Below are positions 57,564 to 64,000 of a DNA stretch of 64,000 nucleotides, in pieces. The first letter of the stretch is position 1. Each line of letters starts with the position of its first letter. Position numbers and translations under genes: made by a program. Origin of the DNA: Synechococcus sp. KORDI-49 (GTDB lineage Bacteria; Cyanobacteriota; Cyanobacteriia; PCC-6307; Cyanobiaceae); NCBI RefSeq assembly GCF_000737575.1, contig NZ_CP006270.1, forward strand, positions 1,801,163-1,865,162. The letters run 5' to 3'. The notes under the pieces were generated by a model. The model made no database searches and was not told the DNA's origin. It was given only the letters and a program-made list of their open reading frames with translations.

Positions 57564-60500
57564 TCACACCAGCCCTTCCTGTTCCGCCAGTTCCCGCAGG
57601 GCTGCGATCTGCCAGCGGCGACACACATCCGGGGAGGAGCCGTAGAACTGACCCCAGGCCATGGCTTTGTGCTGTGCGTAGGAGCTGGGGTCCTGCTCAG
57701 GGTGGCCCTGCTGCCAACCGACACGCACGGCATGGCCGATCACCACATCCAGGGCGAGATCGTCATCGAATCGCACCTCCGGGTTGGCCTCCACGAAGGC
57801 CATCAGGGAGAGCAGGCATTCGGTGCAGAGCTGCCGGTACTCCGGAGCCGTGATCCGGCTCAGCAGGTGCTCCACCTGGGTGGCGAAGTTGCGTTCCCCA
57901 GCTGTCTTTTCCAGGATCAGACGGCTGTTGAGTCGGTTGCGGCGCTCCAGCTTGTCCCCGATCACGAGGCCGCGGCAGTGCTGCAGCAGGGACCAGATGC
58001 CGGCGTAGAAATCGCGGGGAACCCGTTGCAGCGTCCCGAGTCGGATGCGGTGCTGCAACCAGTCCCCGCTGCTGGGAGGCTCCGCCAGCGGATCAGGCAC
58101 CTTCCACTGCACGCGGCCGCTCACATGCAGCTGTTCCCCCCGCTTCAGTGCCGCGCGGGCGTGATCCACGTCCGTCAAGACGGCACGCAGACGACAGCGG
58201 ACCGCGTGCGGTGCCTCGTTGCAGAGTGCTTCGAAGGCCTCGTCCTGACTGAGCTGCTGCTCGGCGGCCAGTTCCGAGGTGAGCAGCAGCAGCAGTTGTC
58301 CGAGCTGGAGCGTCAGGCTGCCCTTGAGGAGATCCGGCTCGCGTCGGGCCACGCTGTCGAGGGCGAGCAGCAGTTCCTGTTCCAGCATCCGTTCGCGACC
58401 GTCGCGGCCGCTGGTGCGATCGATCAGAGCCGCGATCGCACTGCTGTCCTGCGGCGTGCTCAATCGGGAGTCGGCGGTGTAGTTGCGACCGACGACCACC
58501 TGCTTCTGACGGACCAGCAGATCGGTGAGGGCATCCTCCAGCTGGGGATGCACCATCCCCATGGCGCCGGCGCAGCGACGCACGACACTCCAGTCTCCGC
58601 AATGAAGTCCCCGGTGATAAACCTCGTCCAACAGTGCATCGATATCCACGGGCTGCCCCTGCTTGGTCCCCTGGATCCCACCGCCGCCCTGTCGCTGCTG
58701 CAGCAGTTCGAGCACTTCGGCCTGCTCGTGCAGAGAAGCGCTGTTCCAGAGCCGAATCTGCAGTTCTTCGATCGAGGTCTCATCCAGTTCCTGCTCCTCG
58801 GCGGCCGTCAGGTCCCTGAGATCGGTGGCGTCGCGCAGCAGCGGTGGTGACTGGTCGCGGACGCGCCGCTGCCTGGTCGGTGTATCGGAGGGCTCCGGAA
58901 GCGCTTGCCACTGTCCGTGAGGCGCCAGCTCGCTCAGCCGGTCGAACCGGACCGGGATTCCGGCGATCTCACCCGACTGAAGGGTATGACCGAGTTTCAG
59001 GAAGGCCTCCGGGTGGCGTTGCAGCGCCTCCGCTCCGACCGGGATCAGAAGCAGAGGCAGCCCCTCCCCACGCCAGTGGCGCTGGAGCAGATGCAGTTCA
59101 TCCACAACGGTGTCCGCCAGTTGCAACGGGTCATCGGCCAGATAGCTGTTGCTGTCCTCCAGCACCGCAGCCGTATGGGCCATGGCGATGCCCCGCCGGC
59201 GGTAGAACCGGGCAGTTTCCTCGGTTTCAATGCGCTGTCCCGGCTGACCACTGAGCCCGAGCTTGGCGTTGCTTCCCAGCACACAGAGATCGTCACTCAG
59301 CTCGGCGGAGGCCCGCACCGTCACGTCGCCGCCGCCGTCCACCGGCAGACCTGCTGCCATCAGCGCCTCCAGCACAGATGGTGTCTCGGCAGCCATGGCG
59401 ACCAGCACCGCTTCGGCTCCAAGGGTGGTGGGTGAACGCCGTTCGCAGGGATCCAGGTCCTCCGGCGTGATCAGTCGTGCGAGCAGCATGTCTCCCACCC
59501 AGACCAGGCTCTGGGTCCAGATCAGCGGCAGGTTGGCGTTCGCCTGGCGGGGCTGACTGCCGGGGACCTGGCGTTCCTGGTCCACCTTGTCGTCGGGTAC
59601 CCGGTACAACTCCGGGAACAGCTGCTCCCCGTCCTGCTCCACCGCCAAGGGGGTGAGTCGGGCTCGCCAGCGGCGGGCGTCGTCCCACCGTTCTTCACAG
59701 CAGGCCGTCACCAGTTCGAAGGCCAGGAACAGCGGCCATTCCGATTCGATCCCCTCGAAGGCCGACAACTCCTCCGGCTCGTAATGCAGTCGTGAAACGT
59801 CCTCCACCGGTGTCTGGTGCCCGTCGCGAAGGAACCGCTTGTAGCCGTAGGCGCCGCCGAGTTCCCGTCGGATCCGTCGCACCGTTCGCTCGATCAGAGA
59901 GCGGTCTTCTACCGCCCATGCGGGGTAGCCCACCACCGAGAGGCAGGCACTGTCGGCTTCCTTGCTGGCCGATTCCCGGGGGAGAAGGCTCTCGAGCGCC
60001 CGTCTCAGCCGCACGATGGCTCCCTGAGGAATCAGCAGTTGACGGCTGCCGTCACCGTGGTGGCCGAAGAGGTCCAACCCCTCGAGCCCCTCCAGGGCGG
60101 CTTTCGCCATTCCGATGGAACTGGCGTTGCGTTCCGGCAGCCCATGGTTTCCCTTGTCGCCCCGTTCCCAGATGCCGTAGTCGCGGGTCCTGTAGGCCCT
60201 CGCCACGTAGTAAATCAGGTTCTGAATGAAGTCCGCTTCATCCCTGCTCTGGATGACGGGGAGACCGCCGCGGGTGAGCTGGGCCAGCTGCAGCAGATAG
60301 AGCGAGGTGGCATCCAGTTGCAGATGACCCCAGGCGTGATCGGCCACCACGGGCTCACCGCTGCGGCTGTCGTATTTGGCATGGAGGGCGTCGCCGGGGT
60401 CGAGGCTGCTCTTGAACCGCTCCACTTTTCCGGCCTGCCGCATCATCGATCGCAGCAGACCCCGCATCAGGGCCAGCACACGCTGTTCCAGCTCCCAGGC

Positions 60501-60773
60501 CCGACTGCAGCGCGCGCCATGACGTCGTCGGTGGGCGAGGGCAAGCCCCCACACGCACTGGATGGAATAGACGCAGTCCCGCACCCAGGCATCGCCGTAA
60601 TCGCCGTGGACGGTGTGGGCGGTGCTGGCAGGCAGCAGTCCGCTGATCGGGTCCTGTCGCTGCAGCACCACCCTTTCGATCGATCGATCCAGTCGCTCCA
60701 GGATCCGGTCGCTCTGGCTTGGGTCGCTGACGGTCTCCGTTGCCGACACAACCATGAGCCGCTCCACCACCAT
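57564..60773 (-). CDS. phosphorylase kinase alpha/beta-subunit-like protein (GH15-related)
   Basis: The 1069-residue protein has a first 450 residues strongly resembling animal phosphorylase kinase regulatory subunits (GDYGDAWVRDCVYSIQCVWG, MRGLLRSMMRQAGKVERFK, VVADHAWGHLQLDATSLYLL, ADFIQNLIYYVARAY, DYGIWERGDKGNHGLPERNA). The fold is glucoamylase-like (GH15), and the rest is helical with a C-terminal region found in that family. No kinase domain is present. Its role is unknown: binding or hydrolysing glucan, or regulating glycogen phosphorylase, are options. Start is ATG 60773 or 60755 (GGAG 6 bases upstream of the latter). Confidence 0.88.
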   Translation of the reverse strand: MVVERLMVVSATETVSDPSQSDRILERLDRSIERVVLQRQDPISGLLPASTAHTVHGDYGDAWVRDCVYSIQCVWGLALAHRRRHGARCSRAWELEQRVLALMRGLLRSMMRQAGKVERFKSSLDPGDALHAKYDSRSGEPVVADHAWGHLQLDATSLYLLQLAQLTRGGLPVIQSRDEADFIQNLIYYVARAYRTRDYGIWERGDKGNHGLPERNASSIGMAKAALEGLEGLDLFGHHGDGSRQLLIPQGAIVRLRRALESLLPRESASKEADSACLSVVGYPAWAVEDRSLIERTVRRIRRELGGAYGYKRFLRDGHQTPVEDVSRLHYEPEELSAFEGIESEWPLFLAFELVTACCEERWDDARRWRARLTPLAVEQDGEQLFPELYRVPDDKVDQERQVPGSQPRQANANLPLIWTQSLVWVGDMLLARLITPEDLDPCERRSPTTLGAEAVLVAMAAETPSVLEALMAAGLPVDGGGDVTVRASAELSDDLCVLGSNAKLGLSGQPGQRIETEETARFYRRRGIAMAHTAAVLEDSNSYLADDPLQLADTVVDELHLLQRHWRGEGLPLLLIPVGAEALQRHPEAFLKLGHTLQSGEIAGIPVRFDRLSELAPHGQWQALPEPSDTPTRQRRVRDQSPPLLRDATDLRDLTAAEEQELDETSIEELQIRLWNSASLHEQAEVLELLQQRQGGGGIQGTKQGQPVDIDALLDEVYHRGLHCGDWSVVRRCAGAMGMVHPQLEDALTDLLVRQKQVVVGRNYTADSRLSTPQDSSAIAALIDRTSGRDGRERMLEQELLLALDSVARREPDLLKGSLTLQLGQLLLLLTSELAAEQQLSQDEAFEALCNEAPHAVRCRLRAVLTDVDHARAALKRGEQLHVSGRVQWKVPDPLAEPPSSGDWLQHRIRLGTLQRVPRDFYAGIWSLLQHCRGLVIGDKLERRNRLNSRLILEKTAGERNFATQVEHLLSRITAPEYRQLCTECLLSLMAFVEANPEVRFDDDLALDVVIGHAVRVGWQQGHPEQDPSSYAQHKAMAWGQFYGSSPDVCRRWQIAALRELAEQEGLV

Positions 60774-60800
60774 CCTTAAATTCTCCAACGCCGCCCTTCG

Positions 60801-61544
60801 GTGATCGATCCCGTGAGCACCAACCCCGACGACCGTCGCCGCTGCAGCGTTCTCGGAGTTCCCGTTGATGCCTGTCGCGATGTGCGTGCGGCAGCGGTCG
60901 GACTGCATGCCGCCGGTGGCGGCCGCATCGTGACGCTCAATGCCGAGATGACCATGGCGGCCCGGGCCAACCCGGAGCTTGGCCAGGCCATCGCCACGGC
61001 GAATCTTGTGATTCCGGACGGTGCCGGAGTGGTCTGGGCCCTGTCGCTGCAGGGGGTGAACGTGGTGAAGAGCGCCGGGATCGAGCTGGCCTGGAGCTTG
61101 CTTCGCTACGCAGCGGCTCATCAATGGCGCGTGGCCCTTGTGGGATCAGCGCCTGCTGTGATGGATGTGCTGCGGCGGGAGCTGCCGCAGCGCCTTCCTG
61201 GCCTGAATCTGGCTTTGGCGGTGGACGGCTACCAGCCTGCCGAGGCCTGGCCGGGTCTGGAGGCTGAACTGCGGGACCTGAAGCCGGATCTTGTGCTGAT
61301 CGCCCTTGGCGTGCCTCGCCAGGAAACCTGGTCCCAGCGGGTCTGCCAGGGCGCTAGTGGTGTCTGGATGGGTGTTGGGGGAAGTTTTGACGTCTGGGCA
61401 GGCGTCAAACGTCGTGCTCCCGCCTGGATGTGCAGATGGCAGATCGAGTGGCTCTACCGGCTGCTTCAGGAACCGAGCCGCTGGCGTCGCATGCTGTCAC
61501 TGCCGGCCTTCGTCTGGGATGTGCTGCGGAAGGGTCGGGCCTGA
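60801..61544 (+). CDS. WecG/TagA/CpsF-family glycosyltransferase (GT26)
   Basis: The 247-residue enzyme adds the second sugar to a polyprenyl-linked oligosaccharide at the membrane. It has VTLNAEMTMAARANPELGQAI, IPDGAGVVWAL, VLIALGVPRQETW and GVGGSFDVWAGVKRRAPAW, the hallmarks of the family. A GTG start at 60801 or 60813 is possible. It is divergent from the phosphorylase-kinase-like gene (27 bases) and converges on psbK. Acceptor is unknown. Confidence 0.9.
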   Translation: MIDPVSTNPDDRRRCSVLGVPVDACRDVRAAAVGLHAAGGGRIVTLNAEMTMAARANPELGQAIATANLVIPDGAGVVWALSLQGVNVVKSAGIELAWSLLRYAAAHQWRVALVGSAPAVMDVLRRELPQRLPGLNLALAVDGYQPAEAWPGLEAELRDLKPDLVLIALGVPRQETWSQRVCQGASGVWMGVGGSFDVWAGVKRRAPAWMCRWQIEWLYRLLQEPSRWRRMLSLPAFVWDVLRKGRA

Positions 61545-61553
61545 ACCGGGTGT

Positions 61554-61697
61554 TCAGCGGAAGCCGACGGATGCTTGCCAGACGAAGGCAAGCAGCAGGA
61601 AGAAGACCGGAATCAGAGGCAGGATGTCGATCAGTGGAGAGAAGGCCTGGTAGGCCTCGGGCAGCTGTGCCAGCAGGTCGAGGGTGTAAGCGGCCAT
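61554..61697 (-). CDS. psbK: photosystem II protein K
   Basis: This 47-residue precursor has a short leader and a conserved mature part starting about [22 protein letters not shown], ending [10 protein letters not shown]. It is a single-helix subunit at the PSII periphery. It follows tgt by 31 bases on the same strand, a common cyanobacterial order. It is too short for most automatic cut-offs and was read directly. Confidence 0.96.
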   Translation of the reverse strand: MAAYTLDLLAQLPEAYQAFSPLIDILPLIPVFFLLLAFVWQASVGFR

Positions 61698-61728
61698 CCC
61701 TGGTGTCGATTCGGGCGAGGGCTGGACG

Positions 61729-62847
61729 CTACCACGTGTGGTGAGCTGGGGAGTCCGGCTCCCAGGGAGCGAAATCCTCTGAAAAACAACCGTCCTGAAT
61801 CGCTGCCGCCATGGCGTTGGTGAAGCGGATCAGCTGGGTGATGTTGTGGATGCTCAACAGGGTCAGGCCGAGCAATTCGTCGCTGCGGATCAGATGATGC
61901 AGATAGGCCCGCGTGTGGCCTGTGCAGGCGATGCAGCGGCAGCTTGGATCGAGGGGAGTGTGGTCATGGCGGAAGCGCGCGTTGCGAAGATTCCAGCGTT
62001 CGCCTCCCACCAGGGCCGTGCCATGACGGCCCAGCCGGGTGGGCAGCACGCAGTCGAACAGGTCGATGCCGTGCGCCACAGCCAAGGCCATCTCCCGCAG
62101 GGTTCCGATTCCCATCAGGTAGCGCGGGCGGTCCACGGGGAGGAGAGGGGTGACATCCCTCACAATCCGGTGCATCTCCTCCACCGGTTCTCCGACACTC
62201 ACCCCACCGACGGCGATGCCCGGCAGCTCGAAGGCCGAGACCGCGCGGGCGCTCTCCCGTCGCAGATGGGGGAAACAACCGCCCTGGACGATGCCGAACA
62301 GGGCCTGATCCTCACGGGTGTGGGCGTTGACGCAGCGTTCCAGCCAGCTGTGGGTGCGCCGGCAGGCATCCACCACATCATTTTCTGTTGCCGGATAGGG
62401 AGGGCACTGATCGAAGGCCATGGCTACATCGGCACCCAGCGCCATCTGGATCGATGTGGCGCGTTCGGGTGTCATGTCGATGATCCGTCCATCGCGCGGG
62501 TTCCGGAACACCACTCCACGGTCATCAATGCGGTTCAGATCGCCGAGACTGAAGACCTGGAAGCCGCCTGAATCGGTCAGCATTGGACCGCTCCAGCCCA
62601 TGAAGCGGTGGAGACCACCCGCCTCGGCAATGATGTCCTCCCCCGGCTGGAGATGCAGGTGGTACGTGTTGGAGAGAACCATCTGGGCGCCGGTCTCCTG
62701 CAGCTGCCCGGTGCTGACGCCCTTCACCGTCGCCAGGGTCCCCACCGGCATGAACCGAGGGGTCTGAACCACCCCGTGAGGCGTTGTGAAGCGGCCGCAG
62801 CGGGCAGCTGTCCGCGGGCAATGCGCTGTGATCTGGAAGCCGAACAA
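61729..62847 (-). CDS. tgt: tRNA-guanine transglycosylase
   Basis: The 372-residue enzyme swaps guanine 34 for preQ1 in tRNAs with GUN anticodons. It has [14 protein letters not shown], the substrate loop [10 protein letters not shown], the base-exchange Asp in [17 protein letters not shown] and the zinc site [17 protein letters not shown]. The TTG at 62847 is the only plausible start: an in-frame TAG lies 30 bases upstream and no ATG or GTG occurs between. AGGGG sits 10 bases upstream. Confidence 0.94.
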   Translation of the reverse strand: MFGFQITAHCPRTAARCGRFTTPHGVVQTPRFMPVGTLATVKGVSTGQLQETGAQMVLSNTYHLHLQPGEDIIAEAGGLHRFMGWSGPMLTDSGGFQVFSLGDLNRIDDRGVVFRNPRDGRIIDMTPERATSIQMALGADVAMAFDQCPPYPATENDVVDACRRTHSWLERCVNAHTREDQALFGIVQGGCFPHLRRESARAVSAFELPGIAVGGVSVGEPVEEMHRIVRDVTPLLPVDRPRYLMGIGTLREMALAVAHGIDLFDCVLPTRLGRHGTALVGGERWNLRNARFRHDHTPLDPSCRCIACTGHTRAYLHHLIRSDELLGLTLLSIHNITQLIRFTNAMAAAIQDGCFSEDFAPWEPDSPAHHTW

Positions 62848-62897
62848 GTCCGTGGCACCCCTGCGCTGAACCTACGGTGAGAGCTGACCCACCCGGC

Positions 62898-63653
62898 ATG
62901 GCCATCGCGCGGACCCCGCCCTGTTGGCTCGCGGATCTCGCCGGAGCCTGGATTTTCTACACCGTGCTGCCGGCCTGGCCATGGCCGCCGCCACGGTTCA
63001 GACGCATCGCTCGCTTCGCACCCTGGATCGGCCTTCTGATCGGCAGCTCGCAGGCGGTTCTTTGGTGGGTGCTGACAGAGCTGGGCTGGTCGCCGATCGC
63101 GCTGGCTCCGCTGGTGCTTGCTGTTGGGATCTGGCTCAGCGGGGGGCTGCATCACGACGGGTTGATGGACACCACCGATGGTCTGGCCGCAGGGGTGGAG
63201 CGTCGTCTGATCGCGATGGAGGACAGTCGTGTCGGTGCCAGCGGTGTTCTGGCGCTGGTGATGCTGCTCCTTCTGGAGGTGGCTGCGCTGATCCAACTGG
63301 GATCCTTTGCTCCCATCGCGCTGCTTTTGACGGGGTTCTGGGCGCGGGTGGCGCCGCTCTGGGCGATGGCGCGGTTCGACTATCTGCGGCCGGAGGGTTC
63401 CGCGGCCTTCCATCGGCGGCATGGCCGCCCGTGGCTGGATGCGGTCCCGGCACTGCTGGCGCTGCCTCTCCTGGCATGGCTCTCAGATCCTGTGTCGGCC
63501 CTGGTGGGTCTGCCCGTCGCCGTCCTCTGTGCTGATCGACTCGGACGACGGCTCGGCGGTCACACGGGTGACTCTTACGGGGCCTCGCTGGTGCTGACCG
63601 AGGGCTTCACGCTTCTGGTTCTCTCCCTGATACCGGCGGCAACGTCAGCCTGA
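62898..63653 (+). CDS. cobS: adenosylcobinamide-GDP ribazoletransferase (cobalamin synthase)
   Basis: The 251-residue membrane enzyme joins the lower ligand in cobalamin (or pseudocobalamin) synthesis. It has the diagnostic GGLHHDGLMDTTDGLAAG and VGASGVLAL with about six helices and RRLGGHTGDSYGAS near the end. ATG 62898 is chosen over the upstream GTG at 62877. Its 3' end overlaps the convergent histidine-kinase gene by 47 bases. Confidence 0.94.
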   Translation: MAIARTPPCWLADLAGAWIFYTVLPAWPWPPPRFRRIARFAPWIGLLIGSSQAVLWWVLTELGWSPIALAPLVLAVGIWLSGGLHHDGLMDTTDGLAAGVERRLIAMEDSRVGASGVLALVMLLLLEVAALIQLGSFAPIALLLTGFWARVAPLWAMARFDYLRPEGSAAFHRRHGRPWLDAVPALLALPLLAWLSDPVSALVGLPVAVLCADRLGRRLGGHTGDSYGASLVLTEGFTLLVLSLIPAATSA

Positions 63654-64000
63654 ACAGGTTGCCAAGCGCCGGCAGATCAGAACTTGGAGAGACCACAGGC
63701 TGGTCGCCGGGCCTGACGCACAGCTGCAGGCTTCCGCCGTTCCGCTCTGCCAGATGGCGGGCCAGGGACAGGCCCAGGCCTGTTCCTGGCCGTTCCTGTC
63801 CGGCCTCTCCGCGCACGCCCCGCTCGAAGATTCGGCTGCGCTCATGTTCCGCGATGGGTGGTCCGGCATCCCAGACCGCGAGACCGTCCTCCATCAGGGC
63901 CAGGCCGATGGCACAGCCCGGGGGGCTGTAGCGGAATCCGTTCTCCAGCAGGTTGGCAACGATCTCACTCACCGCAGCCCCGCCCGTGGTCTGTTCGGAC
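63607..64000 (-). CDS. sensor histidine kinase, C-terminal catalytic domain only
   Basis: The frame is open to the right edge, so the N-terminal sensor and phosphoacceptor parts are missing. The catalytic ATPase domain is clear: N box VANLLENGFRYSPPG, G1 VWDAGPPIAEHE, F box FERGVRG and G2 GTGLGLSLARHLAERNGGSLQL. It is a two-component kinase of unknown signal. Its end overlaps cobS by 47 bases in opposite orientation. Confidence 0.9.
   Translation of the reverse strand, partial: SEQTTGGAAVSEIVANLLENGFRYSPPGCAIGLALMEDGLAVWDAGPPIAEHERSRIFERGVRGEAGQERPGTGLGLSLARHLAERNGGSLQLCVRPGDQPVVSPSSDLPALGNLFRLTLPPVSGREPEA

Noticed and set aside
60774-61124. N-terminal extension of the phosphorylase-kinase-like gene
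   Set aside because: This frame is antisense to the WecG-type gene and unlike any PHK N-terminus. The ATGs at 60773 and 60755 fit better.

Overview
The window looks like chromosome from a marine picocyanobacterium, most likely a high-GC Synechococcus. It carries photosystem II genes (psbK, psbE-psbF-psbL-psbJ with ycf48 and rubA), the ndhC-ndhK-ndhJ cluster of the NDH-1 complex, and Mg-chelatase subunit chlD, along with LPS and capsule sugar genes and very tight gene packing. No intergenic stretch reaches 300 bases. Many neighbours share start/stop codons (ATGA, GTGA, TGATG), and several convergent pairs overlap at their stops. No rRNA, insertion sequence, prophage or CRISPR array was seen. 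One tRNA (anticodon CAU) is present.

Layout. (1) 1-14.1 kb, envelope sugars: kdsA (cut by the window edge), a GT2 glycosyltransferase, two polytopic glycosyltransferase-like membrane proteins, a GT8-like transferase, kdsB, kdsC, kdsD and galE, interrupted by the housekeeping genes pcrA/uvrD, cca and a selD fused to a flavoprotein domain. The first 2.85 kb is clearly more AT-rich than what follows. (2) 14.3-20.5 kb: a type I secretion operon (parvulin-type PPIase, ABC exporter, HlyD adaptor) followed by a GT4 glycosyltransferase. (3) 20.6-25.2 kb: hisS, then a UDP-glucuronate branch (UDP-xylose synthase, UDP-glucose dehydrogenase, UDP-glucuronate 4-epimerase). (4) 25.2-29.3 kb: the rubA-ycf48-psbEFLJ PSII block ending in a clear terminator, and divergent ndhCKJ. 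(5) 29.3-44.7 kb: yvcK-like gene, MCE lipid-transport pair, chlD, folK, NUDIX hydrolase, a full photolyase, a DegT aminotransferase, a redoxin, a two-gene split photolyase, fabI, hisB, a carotenoid oxygenase and a SIMPL protein. (6) 44.7-49.6 kb: a four-gene operon of SABATH methyltransferase, ELFV amino-acid dehydrogenase, MSOX-family flavin oxidase and BCCT betaine-type transporter. (7) 49.6-64 kb: rdgB, phosphohexomutase, TM0106-type nuclease, ygfZ, pyrE, tRNA, CorC-type protein, Gfo/Idh oxidoreductase, a phosphorylase-kinase alpha/beta homologue, WecG-type transferase, psbK, tgt, cobS and the end of a histidine kinase.

The strongest candidate for an undescribed system is region 6. Its three enzymes and one betaine-family transporter fit a pathway that makes and takes up an N-methylated, betaine-like small molecule. 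By analogy with the NikD picolinate-forming oxidase and with SABATH-family trigonelline synthases, homarine (N-methylpicolinate) is a plausible product. This is inference and has not been tested. Other notable items are the split photolyase with an FeS-photolyase-like four-cysteine pattern and reversed gene order, an animal-like UDP-glucose dehydrogenase, the phosphorylase-kinase-like protein, and a sharp GC step inside one glycosyltransferase gene.
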